Below, piece after piece: positions 44,297 to 54,103 of a DNA stretch of 64,000 nt. Within the stretch, counting starts at the first letter, position 1, and the number at the start of each line of letters is the position of its first letter. Made by a program: the position numbers and the translations under genes. Below the pieces are notes generated by a model. It was not told the DNA's origin. It saw only the letters and a list, made by a program, of their open reading frames with translations, and did not search any database. Source of the stretch: Scilla litardierei (lineage: Eukaryota > Streptophyta > Magnoliopsida > Asparagales > Asparagaceae); NCBI GenBank assembly GCA_030789695.1, contig CM061142.1:601595659-601659658 (forward strand), in the 5' to 3' direction.

Positions 44297-45196
44297 TTAT
44301 CTTGACGAAGACTCTTCCCCATTAGCCATGAAGCAACTTTCCTCTTTGGAGTTGAGCCATGTCTCTATCTCTTCATCGCTAGAGTTAGATGAAGTTGATG
44401 AAGGATCATCAAAGGCAACGAAACACCTTTGATTGTGCTCCTCTTCATCTTCTCCTTCATCATTAGAAGTGTCCTCATTGGAATCATCAAATGTGCCGAC
44501 AAGTCCCTTCTTTAGATTCTCGACCTCGGACTTCCTTTTACCCTTATAGGTGTCTATGGTGGGTTTGGAAGGACAATCGATGGCAAGATGGCCTTTTCCT
44601 CTGCAATTGAAACAAGTCAACTTGTTAGATTTTGAGACAAACTTTGATGAAGACATACCTTGACTATCCTTGAGGAATGCCTTGAAATTCTTGAATTGCT
44701 TGGCAAGCTTGATGTAGTCATCGTCACTAAGAACTTCTTCTTCACCACTTGGAGCTTCACATTGGAACTTCTTTTTCCACTTGATATACTCCTTCTCACC
44801 ATGCAGAGCAACACCCTTTTTCTTCTCGGGCTTGGTTGACTGGATCTCTTCCTTATGTTGAAGTAGCACTTCATGAGAGATCTCCAAAATATGCCAAATA
44901 CTATTCGCCGATCTGCACATGGAGATGCGATCAAACTCTTCCGGAGTGAGGGCACAGTGGAGAACACACATAGCCCTAGCATTGACTTTGATCAAATCCT
45001 TCTCCACTTTAGTTCTCAAGGCCGCGGGAGTAGAAGGCTCCTCGAAGGGTGACTCAGTTATGTCCCAAAGGTCGTGACTCTTTAAGTAGACCATCATCCT
45101 GATCTTCCAACTAGGATAGTTGGTTCCATTGAAGAGCGGGGGTCGAACGGTAGAGAGTCCTTCTTCATGAGGCGCGAAAGTAGGGTTGAATGCCAT
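44297..45196 (-). CDS. gag: element D gag, N-terminal half with capsid deletion
   Basis: The ATG at 45196 is about 25 bp beyond the primer site and opens MAFNPTFAPHEEGLSTVRPP. The N-terminal gag text (FNGTNYPSWKIRMMVYLKSH, ALTPEEFDRISMCRSANSIW) runs to ISHE, then jumps to VLLQHKEEIQSTKPEKKKGV. About 100 residues present in the C gag between LHEG and the Lys-rich linker are missing. The zinc knuckle CFNCRGKGHLAIDC and an acidic Ser tract follow. About 299 residues. Packaging function may be reduced or changed (inference). Confidence 0.8.
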   Translation of the reverse strand: MAFNPTFAPHEEGLSTVRPPLFNGTNYPSWKIRMMVYLKSHDLWDITESPFEEPSTPAALRTKVEKDLIKVNARAMCVLHCALTPEEFDRISMCRSANSIWHILEISHEVLLQHKEEIQSTKPEKKKGVALHGEKEYIKWKKKFQCEAPSGEEEVLSDDDYIKLAKQFKNFKAFLKDSQGMSSSKFVSKSNKLTCFNCRGKGHLAIDCPSKPTIDTYKGKRKSEVENLKKGLVGTFDDSNEDTSNDEGEDEEEHNQRCFVAFDDPSSTSSNSSDEEIETWLNSKEESCFMANGEESSSR

Positions 45197-45218
45197 CGTT
45201 GCAGTATGCTTTAACCTC

Positions 45219-45230
45219 GCTCTGATACCA
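45219..45230 (-). other. primer-binding site of element D (tRNA-iMet)
   Basis: TGGTATCAGAGC on the minus strand, two bases from the 5' LTR. Confidence 0.9.
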
Positions 45231-45232
45231 AT

Positions 45233-45494
45233 TGTAGGGATCGTCTAACCCTTTCAATACTAACGACACACACTAGAGGGGAGGGGGGGTGAATAGTGTA
45301 ATGTCAATAAAATTGTCCAAATAAAATTTAACTTGCAGATGCAGAATAATAAATGCAAGAGGAATTAAATGGCACAATCAAACCAGACGCAAACACAAAG
45401 ATTTACCCTGGTTCCCCAAACTTGGGTACGTCCAGCCACACCAATATCCACTATAATCCCACAAAGAGAAGTGAATACAAATCTCACAAGGAGA
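45233..45494 (-). repeat. element D 5' LTR, part left of element C
   Basis: 262 bp matching 40664-40925, ending CTCACAAGGAGA. GGAGA (45490-45494) is the left target site of element C; the right copy GGGTA (58103-58107) has two changes. Aligning across the junction with 40916-40940 shows five duplicated bases. Confidence 0.9.
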
Positions 45495-46237
45495 TGTAAT
45501 GCCCTACAAGCTACTGCACAAGTACTAGAGGGGGGGGGGGGGGTGAATAGTACTTTAAAAATAACAAGGAGTATAATTCCTAATTATCGTGCAAACAACT
45601 ACCAAATCAATTTGCGGAAGCTTAAATTGAAGACAACAACAAAATTAACAATGCTAACACAAGATATTACTGGGTTCGGATCCACCCAAGTCTCCCCGAC
45701 TTATTCTCGGTGATCCTACGTCCCAACCACCCGGATCCCCTCCGGATACTTGAGTTAGAAACCCTAACTCAAGATTTTCACTATGAAATACTTGTGAAAA
45801 ACCTCCACAAGTCAAATCATACACAAAGTAATTTGTGACTCCCACAACCCGGGATCACAACCACACTCTCACAATCGAGAGTGAAACTTACAATATGAAA
45901 TTGAAATGAAATAAGAAACTTCTTACCCACAAAATACCTATGCCTTGAGTAATGCTTACGAATTAGGGCAAAGATGATTTTGAGGAAGAAGAGGTGGCAC
46001 CAAACCCTAGCTCCAAGATGTAGATCAGCGATGGAGAGCTATGTGGATGTTGGTGACCTAGAATCAAGCACTTGGCTTGGAAGGCTTCACACTCAATGAA
46101 TCTCTCTTTGGAAGTAAGAGTGAGGAGAGATTATTGAATGGAATGAAAGAGCTTTGAATGAGCTTGGAATGATTTCTCTTGATCTCTAAACTTGCAATAA
46201 TATCAGCCTTGACTGCAATGAATGCAGCCCATCAAGT

Positions 46238-46247
46238 ATTTATAGGA
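46238..46247 (-). promoter_or_regulatory. TATA box of element C LTR
   Basis: CCTATAAATACTTG on the minus strand, about 70 bp downstream (minus sense) of the array. It is identical in the other LTR at about 56961-56972. Confidence 0.65.
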
Positions 46248-46318
46248 TAGAGGAGAGAGAGAGAAAAACGTTTCAATTAAAGCTCCAACGGCTCTTTTCT
46301 GAACCCAACTAGTCGGTC

Positions 46319-46972
46319 AAAGAACAACCACCGACCGACTAGTTCATCAACTAGTCGGTCAGTCAATTAACGTATACCGACTAATGAGTGAACAGAGAAA
46401 AGATCAAAGCACAGACATAAGGAACTAGTCGGTCCAAGAAGAGTAGCTGACCGACTAGTTTCACAACTAGTCAGTCGGTTACTCAACTGAGACCGACTAA
46501 CAGATAAAACAGAAGTCTGAGCATAAATAGACTTAGTCGGTCCAAGAACAAATGTTGACCGACTAATTCACCAACTAGTCGGTCGCCAAATGAGCATAGA
46601 CCGACTAACGATAAACAGTAAGTTAGGTGAAAAATTGGCATGTACAGTAAAGCTAAACTAGTCGGTCCAAGAAGGAAAGTTGACCGACTAGTTCATCAAC
46701 TAGTCGGTCGATCAATGAACACAGACCGACTAATGATAAACAGTAGCTCAGGCTCAAATGTGCATGTACAGTGAAAGCTCAACTAGTCGGTCACAGAAGC
46801 ATCACTGACCGACTAGTTCACAAACTAGTCGGTCGGTGAGTCAACTTAGACCGACTAACTGTAAACAGTAAAGAGCTTAGAATTGACTGACAAAAACTAG
46901 TCGGTCCAAGAAGCTTTACCGACCGATTAGATCACCATCTAGTCGGTCAGTTCTTCTTCTTGAACCAACTAA
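46319..46972. repeat. CTAGTCGGTC/GACCGACTAG tetrad array, element C 3' LTR
   Basis: Six groups of four sites with a period near 115 bp. In each group the order is CTAGTCGGTC, about 14 bp, GACCGACTAG, 8 bp, CTAGTCGGTC(GGT), about 15 bp, GACCGACTAA, so the group can fold into two hairpins. Every site contains ACCGAC or its complement, the core of the plant DRE/CRT element bound by DREB/CBF factors (established motif; binding here is inferred). Confidence 0.93.
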
Positions 46973-47374
46973 CATGCACAAGAAGTCCGAATCGAAGCGC
47001 GAAGCTTCGGGAAGAATTGTATGGACTTCAACTAAGATCCTAGAGCTAAGATATGAGCGTTATGAAGATTTAAACCGTAAGACCTACTCAAGGCTTAACA
47101 TTCTACGAAAGAAGCTTAAAGACTATAAATAAAACTTGACGATACCGTCTTCAATAGCTTCAATCGAATCTTCATGACTTCTAAAAAGGTCCATAAGCTT
47201 CAACGAAGCTTTAGGCATACGATCACGTGCTTTGAGAAGTCTTGAGACGTCGTAATTGATATTCATATGAATTTGGCGACGATCTCCATAACTGCGCTCA
47301 CAAAGTGTTAGTTCACGTTATATTTATGTTTGTTCATCATCCAAAACCAAATCCGGGGTGTCCAATATCCAACA

Positions 47375-47390
47375 TTCTCCCCCCTTTTTG
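47375..47390 (-). other. polypurine tract of element C
   Basis: AAAAAGGGGGGGAGAA on the minus strand directly abuts the 3' LTR. Confidence 0.8.
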
Positions 47391-48337
47391 GTGATGACAA
47401 ACCAACATAAATAATAATCAAAAATAATAATTCAAATGAAATTTACTTACTCCCCCTGCATTGATGACACGTTAATTTCAATTTAAACAATAATAATACG
47501 CATCAAGCAGACGAGTGAAGTATATAAAATGAAAATTTATTATTGAAATGTCGAATACCAAATGTAGGTTATTGAAATATCGGATTTGAAAATCCATTTG
47601 TATATCTTAACTCCCCCCCTGAATCTAACATATCAAATTAGATTCTTGGAATAATGCTTTAAATTATCATTTAGCACATCGTTATTATTATATCTCTCCC
47701 CCTTTGGCATTAGCAAAAAAACGGGAGGAGATCAACGACAACAACAATGGCTTCAAATAAAAGCACGGGAGTCGTAGAATACGACAACGGTTCAAGTGAC
47801 ACCAAAGAAACATACGAATAAAATCAAGGCGTGTCAATGAAACCATAGTCGAAAATCGTAAAACGAAATCATCAAAACTCAAATCAATTTTACAGATTGA
47901 GTTATGGAATATACTCTCCAATGTCAACATTCTTGGTTAATTTAGTGCATGGAAAACAATTCTATGTTTCCATAGAAGAAATTTCTATTAAACCAAGTAA
48001 ATATCGTCGAGCGACGAAATCAAACATCAGAGCCATAAAAGAAATTATAAATTGTGCACAATAGAATGAAATGTCAACTGCGATGTATATATATATAAAA
48101 TATGAACCAGAGTACATCAAAAATGAACACCACTGACATACAAAATATCGATCCACTGATCGGTGCACAAAATACATCATCATATCACAGTGATATCAGA
48201 GAGACACAAAACGTACAATATCATCAAAATACATCAAAATACATCATCAAAAAGATCCAAAACCCCACTCTATCCTAACCAAACTCTCTCACACTAAATG
48301 TATCATCCAAGGAGCATCGGAGAGTCCTCAAAGCAGC
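47391..48337 (-). other. element C 3' untranslated region
   Basis: AT-rich, with no domain-bearing frame. It resembles 8546-9497 of element A. Confidence 0.65.
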
Positions 48338-49981
48338 TCAAGAGGAACCGGCAGGATCTGCAGCAGCAGCAGGCTCTGCAGGAGAAGTGGTGGAAACTGG
48401 ATCAGCAGGAACGTCTGGAAGGTCAACGGGAGCGACGGCAGAAGTGGCAATCTCTAGAGCAGCAACAGTAGTGGCCTCGGGAGCACCAGTCGGAGTATCC
48501 ACCGTAGGAGCGGTGGCAACAGGTGTGCTCTCGGGATCACCAGCAGACGAAGCAGCAACAGCAGCACCAGAAGTGCCCTCGGGGGCACGAGTAGAAGCAC
48601 GACAAAGCTCCTCAATGTCCTCCTCGTCCAACTCATCCTCGTCAGAAAAAGACTGAGGGATCTCAATACCATGGTGTCGAGCGATACGGCTGAGAATCTC
48701 CTCAGAACGAGCCTGACGAGACTCCAAACAACGGATCAAACAAACGACATCAGCAAGAGTGGTAGAGGAAGCAGCTGAGGCAGAGGCAGAGGCAGACGCT
48801 GAAGGTGTCGTCCTCTGAACGTGACGGAGCGCCGCAAGAGATTTCTTGACGGCCGTCGCGTTCAGGAGAGGACCAAGTGGACGCTCATCGTCACGAGGAA
48901 GTGTGACACGGAAGTGGCGAAAAACAAGGGTCAACAAGCACGGGAAGGGGATGTGAGCCGATTTTGTGGTCTTGCGAATACACTCGAAAGAGTCAATCTT
49001 ATCGAGTATAATGCGAGCCCAGTTAATCGAGCTCCCCATGAAAATAGCATAAATCAGCTTCAGAAAAGGCTGGGACGGTAGAGATGAGGAGCCGTACTTG
49101 GGAAGCAAGCACGACTTCAGAATCAAATTCAGGACCCATGCATTTGGCTTGAAAGATTTGGAGGGTACGCCAATCATGGCGGGAGGAATCTGATGGAAAA
49201 TCTCAGAGAGGATGGTCTGATCAAGGGAAGAAATATCATCAACAGAAATGTCTGAGGGGAGGAGGCCAGACGAGGAGATACCCAAAATCTCTCCTAAGAT
49301 TTCTGCTGTGAGGACTATAGGAGTCCCCAAAACAGTCGTCTCAACAGAGTGGGTCGCATCGTACTGACCTCGGATCCTATTGGCATAGAATAGTTTTACT
49401 AATCGAGGGTAGGGGTGAGGATTCGCCTTCGGGTCATATCGAAGGTAATCGAGAAGACCGGAGGACGAAAGAAGATCGGCGAGGCCTAGGAAGTCACTAA
49501 ACTGGATGAAATGCTCCAGAAGCAGTGGGCAATGCTCGATACGGTTGTAAGCCGCGAGACACAAAGGGTCATCACGACACAACGAGATATCGACACCGCC
49601 TACCGGCATCGGAGCCTTTCCCTTAGGCTTACGGGTAGATGTACGAGGTCGGGAGCTAGACTCAGGATGGGTAGGAGGAGTGGGTTCCCTATGAGTCTCA
49701 GGCTCGGGGATATACTCGGTATCGGAATCGGAATCGGTAGGAGTATGAAAAGAAGAGGGAGATGCAAGTTGCTTGGGCTTGGGCTTTGGCTTGGGTTGAC
49801 CTCTAGGCTTGGCGGTCGTCGTCCTCTTCTTCTTGAGAGGAGGCGAAGACGACGAGGGTTGGGTGGTCTTAGCACGACGTTTCGGAGGGGTTCTCGAAGG
49901 TTGAACGGGATCCGTAGGGGTAGGTTCTACGGTCATCGGCGAGGGGCTAGATGGAGTGATCGGGATACGTGTACGAGCCAT
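48338..49981 (-). CDS. element C env-like third ORF
   Basis: The ATG at 49981 opens MARTRIPITPSSPSPMTVEP, giving 547 residues; the frame extends seven codons further only to a GTG. Residues 1-105 are Pro/Ser/Lys-rich with basic runs (PPKRRAK, LKKKRTT) that could serve as nuclear signals. Residues about 115-400 form the conserved part (LVKLFYANRIRG, TAEILGEILGI, INWARIILDKIDSF), resembling the putative plant transposon protein domain found in env-like ORFs of SIRE and similar elements. The C-terminal 150 residues are acidic, then Ala/Ser/Pro-rich. No signal peptide or transmembrane segment is evident, so 'env-like' is a positional name. The frame is intact. Its function is unknown. Confidence 0.75.
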   Translation of the reverse strand: MARTRIPITPSSPSPMTVEPTPTDPVQPSRTPPKRRAKTTQPSSSSPPLKKKRTTTAKPRGQPKPKPKPKQLASPSSFHTPTDSDSDTEYIPEPETHREPTPPTHPESSSRPRTSTRKPKGKAPMPVGGVDISLCRDDPLCLAAYNRIEHCPLLLEHFIQFSDFLGLADLLSSSGLLDYLRYDPKANPHPYPRLVKLFYANRIRGQYDATHSVETTVLGTPIVLTAEILGEILGISSSGLLPSDISVDDISSLDQTILSEIFHQIPPAMIGVPSKSFKPNAWVLNLILKSCLLPKYGSSSLPSQPFLKLIYAIFMGSSINWARIILDKIDSFECIRKTTKSAHIPFPCLLTLVFRHFRVTLPRDDERPLGPLLNATAVKKSLAALRHVQRTTPSASASASASAASSTTLADVVCLIRCLESRQARSEEILSRIARHHGIEIPQSFSDEDELDEEDIEELCRASTRAPEGTSGAAVAASSAGDPESTPVATAPTVDTPTGAPEATTVAALEIATSAVAPVDLPDVPADPVSTTSPAEPAAAADPAGSS

Positions 49982-50257
49982 AATCGCGGCACGACACGAC
50001 ACACGAGATCGAATCGAAGAAACCCTAGCACAACCCTAGGAAATCCGAAACCAATAGAAACCCTAACTGAAAATGATCTAACCCTAACCCTAGGAACATG
50101 AAACTAACCCTAGATAGGAGAGGGAGAGAGGGGGGTTACCCTAGGTCGAAGGTCGACGGCCGGCGACGGAGAGGATGACCGGAAATAGGCCGGAGATCGA
50201 CGGAAGACGAAAAGACACGAGGGAGGATCGGGGGTTTTCGAGCTGGAGAAGGAATGG
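49982..50257 (-). promoter_or_regulatory. putative promoter/leader of the env-like ORF
   Basis: On the minus strand this is CT-rich (CTCTCTCCCTCTCCTATCTA) with repeated TAGGGTT and AAACCCTAA-type teloboxes, the look of a plant mRNA leader. It links the internal array (50258-50530) to the ATG at 49981. No clear TATA box is seen. An internal transcript is inferred, not shown. Confidence 0.45.
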
Positions 50258-50530
50258 AGACCGACTAAAATGAAAACGAATCGGTTAAAATGAACTTAAG
50301 TCGGTCGAGATCTTAAAAGACCAAACAGTCCCTGGCACAACTAGTCGGTCACAGTTCAAGCACTGACCGACTAGATCACGATCTAGTCGGTCGGTCAATG
50401 AGCTTGAACCGACTAGTTGCAAACAGTGGCTGAACCCAATTTAACTGACAAGAATTAGTCGGTCTATGTTCACTTACTGACCGACTAGATCTCAATCTAG
50501 TCGGTCGGTCACTGAACATGAACCGACTAA
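50258..50530. repeat. internal CTAGTCGGTC array upstream of the env-like ORF of C
   Basis: Two full tetrads (50341-50416 and 50457-50530) and a partial, decayed one (50258-50310) of the same motif as in the LTR of C, with similar spacing. They lie between the pol stop and the env-like ATG. Element A has the parallel arrangement with its own motif at 10191-10535. Confidence 0.9.
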
Positions 50531-50781
50531 AGAGGTCCAAAAATTGAAAATGTATGAACTTTGATTTTTCTCCTAATCACACTTGGATGAAACATCAAAA
50601 TACTCTCATTAATCATTATACTACCCCATTAAACATCGAAAATCTGAAATTTGACGATTACGCACAAATCGAGCGAAAATTCCGAAAATTCAACAAAAAT
50701 CCAGAAAATTTCAATACTTCAAGCATGAGCAAATATAACGAATAGTATAGCATGCAAGAATATTGAAAAAAAAAATGAATC
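50531..50781 (-). other. element C spacer between pol and internal array
   Basis: AT-rich, with no gene. It begins just after the pol TAG on the minus strand. Confidence 0.6.
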
Positions 50782-53700
50782 CTATATCTCGGATTCACCC
50801 ATAATCCCCAATTCTCGACGCAACCGCACAAAGGAGTCCTCCTTTAGGGGTTTCGTGAAAATATCGGCGATTTGCTTCTGGGTTTCAACGTACACTAATA
50901 TGATGTCCTTTTTAGCAACATGATCATCTAAGAAATGGTGTCGGACATCTATGTGTTTCGAACGGGAATGGTGTACCGGGTTCTTGGAAAGACATATTGC
51001 ACTTTGGTTGTCCACCATAATAGGGCAAGTATCACAGTTTATACCAAAGTCTTTAAGTGTGTGTCTCATCCAAAGAACTTGAGCACACGCGGCACCGTCG
51101 ACAATGTATTCCGCCTCGGTGGTTGAAAGTGCTACAGAATTTTGCTTCTTGGAAAACCAAGAGACAAGGGAATTTCCTATAAAATGGCAAGTGCCACTAG
51201 TACTTTTCCTGTCGGATTTGCATCCCGCATAATCGGCATCACTATATGAGATTAAATCATACGTGCTAGATTTCGGATAAAGTAATCCAAAATCTAAAGT
51301 GTAACTTAGATAGCGAAAAATACGTTTTACCGCTACTAAGTGAGACTCCTTAGGTTGAGACTGATAACGAGCGCATACGCATACGGCAAACATAATATCG
51401 GGCCTACTTGCGGTAAGATAAAGTAAACTACCTATCATACCTCGATATAGACGAATGTCTACATCCTTACCGCCCGTATCCTTATCAAGATGCGTAGTCG
51501 TGCTCATTGGAGTCTTTTTCCCGGAGGCATTCTCCATTCCAAATCGCTTTAGCAACTCCACCGTATACTTCGTTTGGTGGATGAAGATTACATCGTCCAT
51601 TTGGCGAATTTGGAGACCTAAGAAATATTTGAGCTCACCCATGTGGCTCATCTCAAATTGTTCCTTCATCACATTAGAAAACTCTTTGCAAAGAGCAAAG
51701 TTAGTAGCACCGAAAATGATATCATCAACATAAATTTGAACTAAAATTATATCATTATTCGAATGCTTAACAAAAAGTGTAGAATCGGCTTCTACCATTT
51801 TAAAATTCAAATCCAAAAGAAAATTCTTTAGGCGATCATACCAAGCTCGAGGAGCTTGTCTCAAGCCGTAAAGCGCTTTCTTTAGTTTAAAAACATGATT
51901 TGGAAATTTTTCATTAATAAAACCCGGAGGTTGAGAAACGTAAACTTCCTCAACAACATCTCCATTTAAAAATGCACTTTTAACATCCATTTGAAATAAT
52001 TTAAAATCATTATGGCATGCAAAAGACAATAATAATCTAATTGATTCTAATCTAGCTACCAGAGCAAAGGATTCTTCGAAATCAATACCTTCCTCTTGAC
52101 GGTAGCCTTGAGCAACTAACCGAGCTTTGTTCCAGACGACGACTTGGTTTTCGTCGGTTTTGTTCTTGAAGATCCACTTTGTCCCTATGACGGTGTGGTT
52201 CTTCGATGGCAATGAAACAAGCTCCCAAACTTCATTCCTCTCTAATTGAATGAGTTCCTCCTCCATGGCTAAGATCCAAGCGCTATCTTCACATGCTTCA
52301 TTAACATTCTTTGGCTCTATCGAGGAGGCAAAGGCACAATGAGCGAAGTAGTTCACTTGCGATCTCGTCTTGACACTATCATGGATATTGCCGATGACTT
52401 GCTCATGAGGATGGTCACGAACGGTATGAAGCCGTTTGGGAATACCTTGATCACTAGGAACATTCTCAACAACTTCATTAGACGGGTTAGTCTCAATAGA
52501 ATCAATAGAATCATTAGAGTTAGAATTACCAATTGAATCACATAAGACATCCATAGAGTCATCATCATTAGTAATTCTAGTTGGAACAAATCCTTCATTA
52601 AATGACACATGAAGCGATTCCTCGATCGTTGAGGTTCGTTTGTTGAATATCCGGTAGGCTTTGCTACGCGAAGAATATCCAACAAAAATTCCCTCATCGG
52701 ATCTTGGATCGAATTTGTCCAAACTACCATACGTGTTCTTAATAAAACATTTTGAACCAAAAACACGAAAATATTTAACTTGAGGCAACCTACCAAACAA
52801 CAATTCATAACAAGTTTGTTTAGTGCCGGGCCTCAAAAGTATTCTATTAAACACATAGCAAGCGGTGTGTACCGCTTCCGTCCAAAATTGATGGCCAAGT
52901 TGGCTATCATCAAGCATAGTGCGAGCACACTCCACTAGCGTCCTATTCTTTCTCTCAACTACACCATTTTGAGGAGGTGCACGAGGGAAAGAGAAGGTGT
53001 GTGTAATACCAACTTCATCACAAAATGTCTCAAAAGACTCATTCTCAAATTCACCTCCATGATCACTACGAATAGTGACAATGGTGGTTCCTAAGAGATT
53101 TTGTACTTTCTTAACAAAAATTGTGAAGTTTTCAAAAGCTTCATTTTTATTACACAATGAAAATACCCAAGTAAACCTAGAAAAGTCATCAACGATGACA
53201 AGTCCATATCTAGCATTACCTAATGAAGCAACTCTAGTTGGCCCAAATAAATCTAGATGTAATAGCTCTAGTGGCCGCTTAGAAGAAATGCTTTTCTTAG
53301 GTTTAAATGAAGATTTTGGAAGCTTGCCTCGTTGACACGAGTCACAAAAGCTTTTCTTTTGAAAGACAAGCTTAGGGAAGCCTCTAATAGAATTTAACTT
53401 GGAAAGCTTAAAAAGTGTTCCAAAGTTTACATGACCAAAACGTCGATGCCATAAGTGGTGTTCACTTGTGTTGGTAATAAGACATTGTTCATGTGATCTT
53501 GGAAGATCTAGGATATATATATCCTTATGGCGTGTGCCGGAAAATAATAATTCATTATTATCTTTTCTTAAAATATGGCACATTCCTTTCGCAAAGTTAA
53601 CTTTGTAACCTTTGTCACAAAGTTGACTTATTGAAATAAGATTGTGGTTTAATCCTTTAATAAGGTAAACATCACATATAATGGGTTTAGAAGGATTACC

Positions 53701-53898
53701 CACTTTACCAACACCTATGATGGTTCCGCTCTCGTTGCCTCCAAATACGACGCGGTTTCCATTTGCAATGGGAACCACTCCGGAGAGCAATTGAGCGTCA
53801 CCCGTCATGTGTTTTGAACACCCGCTATCGAGTATCCAATTCCCCTTGGAGCTAAATTTAAATTTGTTGCTCCTTTTCTTTTTATTTTCCTTGAGTAC
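50782..53898 (-). CDS. pol: element C pol polyprotein (PR-IN-RT-RH)
   Basis: The frame is open from just after TAG at 53899-53901 to TAG at 50782 (1038 codons). The protease motif [13 protein letters not shown] lies before the first ATG (53808), so translation must enter from gag. Numbered from that ATG: GAG-pre-integrase with H121/H126 and C155/C158; integrase with D186 (HLDLFGP), D249 (RSDHGGEF) and E285 (GVVERK), spacing D-35-E; RT with YVDD at about 693-696; RNase H with [17 protein letters not shown] from 856, STTEAEY near 895 and MVDNQ near 930. All expected catalytic residues are visible and no internal stop occurs. It would provide cleavage, cDNA synthesis and integration. Confidence 0.95.
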   Translation of the reverse strand, partial: VLKENKKKRSNKFKFSSKGNWILDSGCSKHMTGDAQLLSGVVPIANGNRVVFGGNESGTIIGVGKVGNPSKPIICDVYLIKGLNHNLISISQLCDKGYKVNFAKGMCHILRKDNNELLFSGTRHKDIYILDLPRSHEQCLITNTSEHHLWHRRFGHVNFGTLFKLSKLNSIRGFPKLVFQKKSFCDSCQRGKLPKSSFKPKKSISSKRPLELLHLDLFGPTRVASLGNARYGLVIVDDFSRFTWVFSLCNKNEAFENFTIFVKKVQNLLGTTIVTIRSDHGGEFENESFETFCDEVGITHTFSFPRAPPQNGVVERKNRTLVECARTMLDDSQLGHQFWTEAVHTACYVFNRILLRPGTKQTCYELLFGRLPQVKYFRVFGSKCFIKNTYGSLDKFDPRSDEGIFVGYSSRSKAYRIFNKRTSTIEESLHVSFNEGFVPTRITNDDDSMDVLCDSIGNSNSNDSIDSIETNPSNEVVENVPSDQGIPKRLHTVRDHPHEQVIGNIHDSVKTRSQVNYFAHCAFASSIEPKNVNEACEDSAWILAMEEELIQLERNEVWELVSLPSKNHTVIGTKWIFKNKTDENQVVVWNKARLVAQGYRQEEGIDFEESFALVARLESIRLLLSFACHNDFKLFQMDVKSAFLNGDVVEEVYVSQPPGFINEKFPNHVFKLKKALYGLRQAPRAWYDRLKNFLLDLNFKMVEADSTLFVKHSNNDIILVQIYVDDIIFGATNFALCKEFSNVMKEQFEMSHMGELKYFLGLQIRQMDDVIFIHQTKYTVELLKRFGMENASGKKTPMSTTTHLDKDTGGKDVDIRLYRGMIGSLLYLTASRPDIMFAVCVCARYQSQPKESHLVAVKRIFRYLSYTLDFGLLYPKSSTYDLISYSDADYAGCKSDRKSTSGTCHFIGNSLVSWFSKKQNSVALSTTEAEYIVDGAACAQVLWMRHTLKDFGINCDTCPIMVDNQSAICLSKNPVHHSRSKHIDVRHHFLDDHVAKKDIILVYVETQKQIADIFTKPLKEDSFVRLRRELGIMGESEI

Positions 53899-53957
53899 CT
53901 AAAGATAGAAAATTTCATATCATGGTACCCAAGGTCATTGGGTCCAAAAGATTAGAC
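53899..53957 (-). other. 59-nt gag-pol interruption (possible intron or recoding site)
   Basis: On the minus strand gag text ending WLPK is followed by GTCTAAT and ends at CTTTAG, after which the pol frame starts VLKEN. Removing the 59 nt joins the two in frame. Element A has a 59-nt segment with the same borders (GC instead of GT) at 13888-13946. 59 nt is short for a plant intron, so splicing is only one option. Confidence 0.4.
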
Positions 53958-54103
53958 CTTTGGAAGCCAAGTCCAATTGGACTTAGACTTCCCCACATAA
54001 TTTCTACTATGCACAATATCCGAAAAATAAGCATTCATGTAAACTTGTTTTTTATCCATGCTTGTGTCCTTTGGGCTCCAAATAGTGAAAATCTTGGGAG
54101 CCC

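Larger units (their letters stand above)
45495..47374 (-). repeat. element C 3' LTR
   Basis: 1880 bp. It differs from 56228-58102 by a longer G run after ACTAGA (about 15 Gs against 7) and scattered substitutions. The end portions are similar to the element A LTR; the AGTCGGTC array is not. Confidence 0.94.

Noticed and set aside
50040..50110. Telomere-like CCCTAA repeats
   Set aside because: Only a few scattered AACCCTA units; they are teloboxes in a leader, common in plant transcripts, not a telomere or interstitial array.
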